Source of the DNA: Actinomycetota bacterium
GTDB taxonomy: Bacteria; Actinomycetota; Actinomycetes; Nanopelagicales; Nanopelagicaceae
Direction of reading: 5' to 3'
Assembly: GCA_009924725.1 (NCBI GenBank)
Contig: RFRA01000082.1
Location: 1-5,186, forward strand
Length of the DNA stretch: 5,186 nt
Shown: in pieces, positions 1-5,186 of the stretch
How positions within the stretch are numbered: the first letter of the stretch is position 1
Layout: each line of letters begins with the position of its first letter
Translations under genes and position numbers: made by a program
Notes under the pieces: model-generated
What the model was told of the DNA's origin: nothing
The model's input: the letters and a program-made list of their open reading frames with translations, nothing else
The model's database searches: none

Positions 1-26
1 TTATCACCAGTAATCGGCACTCGCAG

Positions 27-1574
27 CTAAGGCGCTTTATTAATTGTAATAGTTACTGATTCACCAATAGTACGAGTTGCGCCAGCTTCAGGGAATTGAC
101 GAATTACCACACCGATTGCTTGCGCAGAGTCGTAATCATTAAATTCTTTAACTAAGAAATTAGAATTAATTAAAATTGCACGTGCCTGTATTGCTTCAAT
201 TCCAATTAAATTAGGAATTTCTACTTGACCGTTTGCGATAGTTAAAACCACCCCAGTACCGGCTGTAACAGTTGAACCCATCTCGGGAGTCACAGCCAAT
301 ACAGTTCCTTGTGGTTTATCCGAAGGTGATACTTCAGTTCGAGCCACGACTAGACCAACTGAGGTCAATACAGCGCGTGCGTCGCCTAGTGATAAACCAA
401 TTAACCCGTCAGGAACCATGGCATCGCCTGGGCCATCGGAAATAGTGATTACTACCGCAGAGCCTTTTTTAGCTTGCGCTGATGCAACTGGAATCTGATT
501 GGAAACTCGGTCGACTGGAATCTGCGGGTCGTGTGCGCGCTGCACAGTAACCACATAATCACCAAGCTGCGCTTTTGCCTCGGCTTCAGTTAATCCAATT
601 ACATTTGGTACCGAATTAGAGGGCCCGTTAGTTGTGCTGGTGTTAGATAAATTTAATCCAAATAAAGCAGCACCACTTAAAATCAACAAACCAAATAAGC
701 CAATTACTAAATTTTTACGAGTAATCGGCTTGCGAGCGACTTTGGCTTTAACAACTTGACCACTATGAATACGAAATAAATCATCAAGCATTAATCCAGC
801 GCTTTGATAACGATCTACCGGGCGCTTAGCTAACGCAACTGAAAGCATTACATCGATGCCTTCGGGTAAGCCAGGCAATACCGAACTTGGTAATGGAAAT
901 TCGCCTGATACATGTTGGTAGGCAATTGATACCGGCGTATCACCAGTAAATGGTGGCTGACCAGTAATTACTTCATATAACAAACAACCGGCAGAATAAA
1001 TATCACTTCTGGCATCTGCAACTTCGCCAACTGCTTGTTCAGGTGAAAGATATTGAGCAGTACCAACCACATTCCAAGTATTGGTAAGAGTTGCGGCTAA
1101 ATCATCGAGTGCGCGCGCGATACCAAAATCCATAACTTTGACATCACCTTTATCGGTGATCATTACGTTTGCTGGTTTTATATCTCGATGGACAATACCG
1201 CGTTCATGCGAATAATCCAGTGCTGCCAAAATTCCTTCGCCTATTTCTAATGCACGATCAAGAGGTAAACGTTCACCGGTCCGAATAATCTCGCGCAAAG
1301 TTTTTCCGGACACTAACTCCATCACAATGTAAGGAGCTGGATCTTCACCAGAGTCATAAACTGCAACAATTCCCGGATGATTTAAGCCCGCAGCAGCCAA
1401 AGCTTCTTTCCGGAATCTAGTCACAAACGAGGGATCTTTAGCTAAATCAGATCGGAGAATTTTTACGGCAACTTTTCGGGACAAACGTTCATCTTTAGCT
1501 TCAAAAACATCAGCCATTCCGCCAGTACCGATCATGTCGCCTAGTCGGTAGCGACCACCTAATAGTTGGTTCAT
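27..1574 (-). CDS. pknB: PASTA-domain membrane Ser/Thr protein kinase (PknB/PrkC family)
   Basis: 515-residue Hanks-type kinase that would phosphorylate proteins of cell-wall synthesis and division in response to peptidoglycan fragments or lipid II (family knowledge). The kinase domain spans about residues 9-268: Gly-rich loop GTGGMADVF at 16-24, ATP-binding Lys38 (VAVK), Glu57, catalytic HRDIKPAN at 129-136 (Asp131), DFG at 149-151, and GTAQYLSPEQ at 171-180. The activation loop has T162, T164 and T166; the TNT pair T164/T166 matches the TQT autophosphorylation site of mycobacterial PknB. A basic juxtamembrane stretch (276-287) precedes one membrane helix (about 288-308), then three extracellular PASTA repeats (about 322-380, 387-448, 453-511). 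Mycobacterial PknB has four. All catalytic residues are present. The ATG start overlaps the pstP stop (ATGA), indicating translational coupling; only a weak GGGG lies upstream. The stop is TAG. Confidence 0.96.
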   Translation of the reverse strand: MNQLLGGRYRLGDMIGTGGMADVFEAKDERLSRKVAVKILRSDLAKDPSFVTRFRKEALAAAGLNHPGIVAVYDSGEDPAPYIVMELVSGKTLREIIRTGERLPLDRALEIGEGILAALDYSHERGIVHRDIKPANVMITDKGDVKVMDFGIARALDDLAATLTNTWNVVGTAQYLSPEQAVGEVADARSDIYSAGCLLYEVITGQPPFTGDTPVSIAYQHVSGEFPLPSSVLPGLPEGIDVMLSVALAKRPVDRYQSAGLMLDDLFRIHSGQVVKAKVARKPITRKNLVIGLFGLLILSGAALFGLNLSNTSTTNGPSNSVPNVIGLTEAEAKAQLGDYVVTVQRAHDPQIPVDRVSNQIPVASAQAKKGSAVVITISDGPGDAMVPDGLIGLSLGDARAVLTSVGLVVARTEVSPSDKPQGTVLAVTPEMGSTVTAGTGVVLTIANGQVEIPNLIGIEAIQARAILINSNFLVKEFNDYDSAQAIGVVIRQFPEAGATRTIGESVTITINKAP

Positions 1575-2353
1575 TTACTGGCCCCATGTAGCTCAGTTTC
1601 AACCGTTAAATCTGTGGCAATATCGGCGACGATTACTGTGACGTTATCGGGGGCATCGTTTACGTATGTGGCATCAACTAAAGCTGCAACCGCATCTTCG
1701 CGCTTGTTTTTCTTCAGCAACGATTTAATTTCCTTATTAGAAAGCACACTACTCAGCCCATCACTACAAAGTAAGTAACGGTCACCGGCTTTACGTTCAT
1801 AAACCACCAATACTGGGTCAAGATTTCCAGAACCCATTAATACTTGAGTAAGCAAAGAACGCTGTGGATGATCATTGGCTTCGGCAATTGTTAACTTTCC
1901 TTGATCAATTAATTCCTGAAGCACGGTGTGATCAAGACTTAGTTGTTCTAACTCACCATCGCGCAAACGATATGCGCGCGAATCACCAATATGCATTAGC
2001 GCAATACGATCTTCGTGCAACAACAAGGCAGTCAAAGTGGTTCCCATTCCACGAAGTTCGGGATCCTCACTTGCAACGCGAGCAATCTCTAAATCAATAT
2101 CTACCATTGCCTGTGCCAACAAATCCTCCATCGAGTCGGCATCGATATGAATACTTTGTGAAATTGGGATTAACTTCGTTAACTCTTTAATTGCAATAGC
2201 AGATGCGACTTCACCGCCAGCGTGTCCACCCATTCCATCGGCCACAGCGATTAAGTTTGCAGATGTGATCGCAGAGTCTTCGTTACCAGAACGGCGCAGG
2301 CCAATAGCCGAACGCGCAGCAAGTGCGAATACCGGTTGGCTCATGTTGCTCAT
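1571..2353 (-). CDS. pstP: PP2C-family Ser/Thr protein phosphatase, soluble
   Basis: Metal-dependent phosphatase expected to reverse phosphorylation by the adjacent kinase, including that of its activation loop. Counting from the ATG at 2353 the protein has 260 residues and all PP2C motifs: NED at 24-26, metal-binding ADGMGGHAGGE at 38-48 (Asp39), RGMGTTLTAL near 101-110, GDSRAYR at 123-129, CSDGLS at 196-201 (Asp198) and DAPDNVT at 233-239 (Asp236). The chain ends about 20 residues after the last motif, with no membrane helix or extracellular tail. It is therefore cytoplasmic, unlike the longer membrane-anchored PstP of mycobacteria and close in size to Bacillus PrpC. The start is uncertain. 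The open frame reaches an ATG at 2404, but those 17 extra residues do not resemble PP2C and would overlap the divergent gene. An ATG at 2344 (257 residues) is also possible. 2353 is preferred because a promoter -10 sits 7 bases upstream. The stop (TGA) overlaps the pknB start by 4 bases. Confidence 0.93.
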   Translation of the reverse strand: MSNMSQPVFALAARSAIGLRRSGNEDSAITSANLIAVADGMGGHAGGEVASAIAIKELTKLIPISQSIHIDADSMEDLLAQAMVDIDLEIARVASEDPELRGMGTTLTALLLHEDRIALMHIGDSRAYRLRDGELEQLSLDHTVLQELIDQGKLTIAEANDHPQRSLLTQVLMGSGNLDPVLVVYERKAGDRYLLCSDGLSSVLSNKEIKSLLKKNKREDAVAALVDATYVNDAPDNVTVIVADIATDLTVETELHGASK

Positions 2354-2360
2354 ATTGCCT

Positions 2361-2388
2361 AGCCTAACGCTGATAGGCAAGTGAGCAA
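2361..2388 (-). promoter_or_regulatory. Candidate sigma-70-type promoter for pstP-pknB, probably leaderless
   Basis: On the minus strand TTGCTC (2388-2383) is followed by a 16-base spacer and TAGGCT (2366-2361), which fits the TANNNT -10 pattern. Seven bases later comes ATG (2353-2351). A TANNNT element followed by about seven bases and the start codon is the known layout of leaderless actinobacterial transcripts, so transcription probably starts at or beside the pstP start codon. There is no convincing Shine-Dalgarno sequence upstream of that ATG, which agrees with leaderless initiation. The element lies inside the inverted repeat at 2346-2388, and the -35 coincides with an outer half-site, so a protein bound there would be expected to affect initiation. 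It is inferred from sequence only. Confidence 0.5.
2374..2379 (+). promoter_or_regulatory. Possible extended -10 element for the rightward operon
   Basis: TAGGCA at 2374-2379 is preceded by TGA, giving a TGN extended -10 arrangement, and lies 8 bases before the ATG at 2388. That spacing mirrors the leaderless geometry seen on the other strand. The last base is A where T is expected. No TTG-type -35 sits at 16-18 bases: TTGCCT at 2355 gives only 13 and TTGCTC at 2346 gives 22. The call is weak. It is offered because the GDPD gene needs a promoter in this gap unless transcription enters from within pstP antisense DNA. Confidence 0.25.
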
Positions 2389-3083
2389 TGCCTAGACCAC
2401 TCATTTACGGGCATCGTGGATCTTCCTTTGATCATCCTGAAAATACCCGCGCTGCATTTATGGCGGCGATCGCCGATGGCGCCGATGGTTTTGAATGTGA
2501 CTTAAGACTGACCAAAGATAAACAAGTTGTAATTTGGCACGATTCAAATATGTTGCGAATGGCTAACCATAAAGCGGTAGTGGCTCACACTGAATACTCA
2601 GAGCTAAAAGAAATTTATCCAGATTTAATGCTATTAACCGAACTCCTAGAAATCGCCCGTGAGCACAATAAATCTTTGGCGCTTGAGACAAAGCATCCGG
2701 TTCCATCCGGTAATGAGGTAGAAAACAAAATTTTTGAACTCGTAAAACCTTATAAAGATTTAGATATCTCACTCCTTAGCTTCAGTTGGTTAGCGATAGA
2801 GAAATTTAAACATTTCGAAACTGGAATTGAGACAGTCGCGTTAGTCAATGCGCTAAACGCCCCGATCATGAATCGTTTCTCATCAGCTAAATCTTTTGCA
2901 CCAAGCATCGAAGAAGTCAGAAATCACCCCGAGATAGTGGCTAAATATAAAAGTGAAGGAAAACGGGTTTTTGTTTGGACGGTAAACGAAGTAATTGATC
3001 TAAAACTATGTGCCCAGCTAGGTGTTGACGTTGTAATTACAGATATGCCGGCGCGAGCAGTAAGTGAGCTCGGGTATCCTTAA
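2388..3083 (+). CDS. Glycerophosphodiester phosphodiesterase (GDPD, UgpQ-like, cytoplasmic)
   Basis: 231-residue TIM-barrel GDPD enzyme that hydrolyses glycerophosphodiesters (deacylated phospholipid headgroups) to sn-glycerol 3-phosphate and an alcohol. Catalytic motifs are complete: HRG at 9-11, PENT at 17-20 (Glu18), ECDLRLTKD at 36-44 (Glu36, Asp38), HDS at 51-53 (general-acid His51) and the ETK strand at 100-102. The C-terminal part has the typical FVWTVNE strand and VDVVITDMP, which close the barrel. There is no signal peptide and HRG starts at residue 9, so it is an intracellular form of ordinary short length. The true substrate cannot be told from sequence. The ATG at 2388 is the only sensible start. 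It lacks a good Shine-Dalgarno site and may be read from a leaderless transcript. It diverges from pstP and leads an operon; pheA begins 3 bases after its stop. Confidence 0.92.
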   Translation: MPRPLIYGHRGSSFDHPENTRAAFMAAIADGADGFECDLRLTKDKQVVIWHDSNMLRMANHKAVVAHTEYSELKEIYPDLMLLTELLEIAREHNKSLALETKHPVPSGNEVENKIFELVKPYKDLDISLLSFSWLAIEKFKHFETGIETVALVNALNAPIMNRFSSAKSFAPSIEEVRNHPEIVAKYKSEGKRVFVWTVNEVIDLKLCAQLGVDVVITDMPARAVSELGYP

Positions 3084-3086
3084 CCA

Positions 3087-3914
3087 GTGAGCACATATGC
3101 CTATCTCGGTCCAGTAGCGACCTTTACAGAGGCGGCACTCAAAAAAATTACCAGCACTTCTGACCAACTTGTGCCGTACGCCAACGTCACCGCAGCTTTA
3201 AATGCAGTTCGTAAAGGCGAAGCTGAGTTTGCGTTAGTACCTATTGAAAATTCAGTCGAAGGTGTTGTTGCCCGCACACTAGATGAATTAGCAACTGGTG
3301 ACCCACTGGTAATCGCTGGCGAAGTTACTCTGCCAGTTTCATTTGCATTCATGGCCAAACCAGGAACCAAAGAGATTAAGCGAATAGCTACCCACCCGCA
3401 TGCCGAGGCGCAATGTCGTACCTATATTGCGACCAACTATCCGCATGCCGAAGTCGTTGCTACAAATTCAACAGCCGCAGCAGCAGAGGCACTTAACCGC
3501 GGTGAGTTCGATGCCGCAATTGCATCAGCTGTTGCTGCCGATCACTACGGTTTAGAAATCGTGGCTGAAAACATTGGCGATAACAATGGGGCAGTTACAC
3601 GTTTCGTATTAGTTTCTAAACCTGGCGAGCTAACTAAAGCCACCGGGCATGATCGAACTTCTATGGCAATTTTCATTGGTACTGACCATGCAGGTGCGCT
3701 ATTAGAGATTTTGACTGAATTCGCCACCCGTAACGTCAACCTAACTTTCATTCAAAGCCGACCAACAGGTAAAGAGTTAGGCGATTACCACTTTATTGTT
3801 GATGCCGAAGGGCATATCAACGACGCTAACGTAGGCCAAGCAGTCGCTCGCCTGCGCGAGATCTGTGAGGAAATAAGATTCCTAGGTTCATACCCGCGAG
3901 AGGAAAGTAAATGA
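3087..3914 (+). CDS. pheA: Prephenate dehydratase with C-terminal ACT regulatory domain
   Basis: 275-residue monofunctional prephenate dehydratase, with no fused chorismate mutase. It converts prephenate to phenylpyruvate in phenylalanine synthesis. The PDT catalytic domain covers about residues 4-178: [14 protein letters not shown] at 5-18, [12 protein letters not shown] at 50-61, the THPHAEAQC region at 102-110, and the catalytic TRF motif at 171-173 within [12 protein letters not shown]. The ACT domain (about 190-270) carries the phenylalanine-binding GALLEIL segment (203-209) and SRPT at 224-227, so allosteric control by phenylalanine is expected. The family's usual GPxGTF reads GPVATF here, with Ala11 at a position normally Gly. 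The start is GTG, 3 bases after the GDPD stop, with no clear Shine-Dalgarno site, so translation is probably coupled to GDPD. The stop overlaps the serS start (ATGA). Confidence 0.95.
   Translation: MSTYAYLGPVATFTEAALKKITSTSDQLVPYANVTAALNAVRKGEAEFALVPIENSVEGVVARTLDELATGDPLVIAGEVTLPVSFAFMAKPGTKEIKRIATHPHAEAQCRTYIATNYPHAEVVATNSTAAAAEALNRGEFDAAIASAVAADHYGLEIVAENIGDNNGAVTRFVLVSKPGELTKATGHDRTSMAIFIGTDHAGALLEILTEFATRNVNLTFIQSRPTGKELGDYHFIVDAEGHINDANVGQAVARLREICEEIRFLGSYPREESK
3898..3904 (+). promoter_or_regulatory. Shine-Dalgarno site for serS
   Basis: GAGAGGA sits 6 bases before the serS ATG at 3911, inside the last codons of pheA. It is the clearest ribosome binding site in the window; the other starts have weak sites or none. 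It should let serS be translated well even if coupling from pheA is poor, which suits an essential synthetase. Confidence 0.75.
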
Positions 3915-5173
3915 TTGATATCAAATTACTACGCGAGAACCCAGATTTAATCCGTGCCTCTCAAACTGGTCGTGGCGAAGATGCCAGCATTGTTGATCAA
4001 GTATTAGCGCTCGATGAAAAGCGTCGCGCTGCAATTAATGAATTTGAAGCGTTACGCGCTGAGCAGAACACGCTTTCTAAAGCAGTTGGTGGCGCTAAAG
4101 GCGATGAAAAAACTGCCTTACTTGAAAATGCTAAAGGTTTAGCTAACAAAGTTAAAGCTGCCGATAGCAAGCGAGCCGAAGTAGAAGCTGAAGCAAATGC
4201 CGAAGCGCTAAAACTTTCCAACGTTCTAGACCCGGCAGCACCAATTGGCGGCGAAGCAGATTTTGTAATTATTGAACACGTTGGAACCCCGCGTGAATTT
4301 ACCGAGTTCGAACCAAAAGATCACGTTGAATTAGGAAAACTACTTGGTGCAATTGATACCGAACGCGGTGCAAAAGTTTCAGGTTCTCGTTCTTATTATT
4401 TAACTGGCGTTGGCGCGCTACTTGAATTCGCTCTCGTTAACTATGCAATTAGTAGTGCAGTTAAAGCCGGCTTCACTCCAGTAATACCACCAGTGCTAGT
4501 TAATCCAGCCGCAATGGAAGGCACCGGATTTCTAGGACAAGCTGCCGAGAATGTTTATCACTTAGAAAAAGATGGTCAGTACTTAGTTGGTACTAGCGAA
4601 GTGCCACTTGCCGCTTTCCATATGGATGAAATTTTGCCAGCTGAAAAATTACCAATGCGCTATGCCGGTTACAGCACTTGTTTTCGTCGCGAAGCCGGTA
4701 CTTATGGCAAAGATACGCGCGGAATTATTAGAGTCCACCAATTCGATAAAGTTGAAATGTTTAGTTTCTGCCACCCTGATCAAGCGGTTGCGGAACACCA
4801 AAAACTGTTGCAATGGGAGAAAGATTTCCTAAATGCAATGGAGATTCCTTACCGGGTAATTGATGTTGCATCAGGAGATCTTGGTTCAAGTGCAACTCGC
4901 AAGTTTGATATTGAAGCCTGGATCCCAACCCAGCAGGCTTATCGCGAAGTAACCAGTACTTCTAATTGCACCGAGTTTCAAGCTCGCCGCTTAAATATTC
5001 GCTTTAAAGAAGGCGATAAAACTTCAGCAGTAGCCACACTAAATGGCACTTTAGTTGCTATCCCGCGCATGATTGTGGCGATTCTGGAAAATCATCAGAA
5101 CTCTGATGGAACTGTAAATGTGCCAGCCGCACTGCAACCTTTCTTAGGTATGACTCGATTCGAGTTAGTGTGA
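3911..5173 (+). CDS. serS: Seryl-tRNA synthetase (class II)
   Basis: 420-residue cytoplasmic enzyme that charges tRNA-Ser, and also tRNA-Sec where present, with serine. The N-terminal [17 protein letters not shown] is typical of bacterial SerS. It is followed by the long antiparallel coiled-coil arm (about 27-103, rich in Ala, Glu and Lys) that holds the tRNA long variable arm. The class II catalytic core follows: motif 1 region around [16 protein letters not shown] (192-207), serine-pocket GTSE at 227-230, motif 2 [15 protein letters not shown] (257-271), and motif 3 [17 protein letters not shown] (378-394, Arg386). The length is normal and the chain looks complete and functional. ATG overlaps the pheA stop by 4 bases, and a strong Shine-Dalgarno site lies 6 bases upstream. 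The [10 protein letters not shown] and [10 protein letters not shown] segments read as actinobacterial. Confidence 0.97.
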   Translation: MIDIKLLRENPDLIRASQTGRGEDASIVDQVLALDEKRRAAINEFEALRAEQNTLSKAVGGAKGDEKTALLENAKGLANKVKAADSKRAEVEAEANAEALKLSNVLDPAAPIGGEADFVIIEHVGTPREFTEFEPKDHVELGKLLGAIDTERGAKVSGSRSYYLTGVGALLEFALVNYAISSAVKAGFTPVIPPVLVNPAAMEGTGFLGQAAENVYHLEKDGQYLVGTSEVPLAAFHMDEILPAEKLPMRYAGYSTCFRREAGTYGKDTRGIIRVHQFDKVEMFSFCHPDQAVAEHQKLLQWEKDFLNAMEIPYRVIDVASGDLGSSATRKFDIEAWIPTQQAYREVTSTSNCTEFQARRLNIRFKEGDKTSAVATLNGTLVAIPRMIVAILENHQNSDGTVNVPAALQPFLGMTRFELV

Positions 5174-5186
5174 CCGGTAGACGCCC
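5170..5186 (+). CDS. Start of a next gene, cut by the window edge
   Basis: A GTG at 5170 overlaps the serS stop (GTGA), the same 4-base coupling seen at the pheA-serS and pstP-pknB junctions. It opens a frame reading M-T-G-R-R-P to the edge. In many actinobacteria a HAD-family (Cof-type) hydrolase follows serS, and this opening would suit one, but five or six residues cannot identify a protein. The call rests on overlap geometry and operon context only. Confidence 0.45.

Larger units (their letters stand above)
2346..2388. repeat. Bipartite inverted repeat in the divergent pstP / GDPD promoter region (candidate operator)
   Basis: Two 7-base words and their exact complements are arranged symmetrically: TTGCTCA (2346-2352), 2 bases, TTGCCTA (2355-2361), 12 bases, TAGGCAA (2374-2380), 1 base, TGAGCAA (2382-2388). 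All 14 arm positions pair perfectly, and the four half-sites share the consensus TTGCYYA. The repeat overlaps the preferred pstP start codon on the left and ends on the first base of the divergent gene's ATG on the right. This looks like a binding site for a dimeric or tetrameric regulator acting on both operons. The alternative is a hairpin at the 5' end of a transcript, but the arms sit mostly upstream of the predicted starts, which favours a DNA site. The regulator is unknown. Confidence 0.6.

Noticed and set aside
1560..1590. Possible separate promoter for pknB near the pstP-pknB junction
   Set aside because: No -10/-35 pair stands out, and the 4-base overlap argues for co-transcription and translational coupling from pstP.
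1864..2190. 108-residue open frame on the plus strand inside pstP
   Set aside because: It lies antisense to clearly conserved PP2C motifs, has no domain-like pattern and no ribosome binding site; it is a shadow of the real gene.
2354..2404. Extension of pstP to an ATG at 2404 (17 extra residues)
   Set aside because: The added residues do not look like a PP2C N-terminus. They would run through the promoter and inverted repeat, and would overlap the divergent GDPD gene by 17 bases.
2469..2489. Short GC-rich repeat (GCCGATGGC twice-over pattern) near the start of the GDPD gene
   Set aside because: It encodes the Ala-Asp-Gly-Ala-Asp-Gly turn typical of the GDPD family and needs no other explanation.
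3396..3451. 11-base direct repeat CCGCATGCCGA at 3396-3406 and 3441-3451
   Set aside because: Both copies encode Pro-His-Ala-Glu in the same frame inside pheA. Two copies 45 bases apart are explained by protein sequence and codon choice, with no sign of an element.
4587..4832. 81-residue open frame on the plus strand within serS
   Set aside because: It is out of frame with the conserved serS motif 2 region, and its composition is that expected from frame-shifting a real gene.

Overview
The window looks like chromosomal DNA from a low-to-moderate GC actinobacterium. The SerS, prephenate dehydratase and PASTA kinase proteins all read as actinobacterial. The AT-leaning codon choice (many TTA leucines, AAA lysines) and the very tight gene packing recall the streamlined freshwater actinobacteria (acI / Nanopelagicales type). 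That placement is an inference from sequence style; no 16S gene or marker tree is available here. There are no mobile elements, CRISPR arrays, tRNA or rRNA genes, and no non-coding stretch longer than about 35 bases.

Layout. The left half (27-2353, minus strand) is a two-gene signalling operon. A PP2C-type protein phosphatase (pstP) overlaps by 4 bases (ATGA) a PASTA-domain Ser/Thr kinase (pknB). The right half (2388 to the window end, plus strand) is a tightly coupled operon: a cytoplasmic glycerophosphodiester phosphodiesterase, prephenate dehydratase (pheA), seryl-tRNA synthetase (serS), and a gene whose first codons run off the right edge. Gaps and overlaps are +3, -4 and -4 bases.

The two operons diverge from a 34-base gap (2354-2387). 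That gap and its edges hold the most striking non-coding signal in the window: a bipartite inverted repeat, 2346-2388, made of four related 7-base half-sites (TTGCTCA, TTGCCTA, then their complements TAGGCAA, TGAGCAA). It covers the predicted pstP promoter and touches both start codons, so it is a good candidate for a shared operator. The pstP promoter itself (TTGCTC, 16-base spacer, TAGGCT, then 7 bases to ATG) has the geometry of a leaderless actinobacterial transcript.

Function. PknB and PstP should form a reversible phosphorylation switch: a membrane kinase sensing cell-wall fragments through three extracellular PASTA repeats, and a soluble phosphatase opposing it. The rightward operon combines phospholipid headgroup salvage, the phenylalanine branch of aromatic synthesis, and serine tRNA charging. 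These are housekeeping roles with no obvious shared pathway. Apart from the divergent operator candidate and the compact pstP-pknB pair, the window is ordinary core genome, and I see no convincing undescribed multi-gene system.
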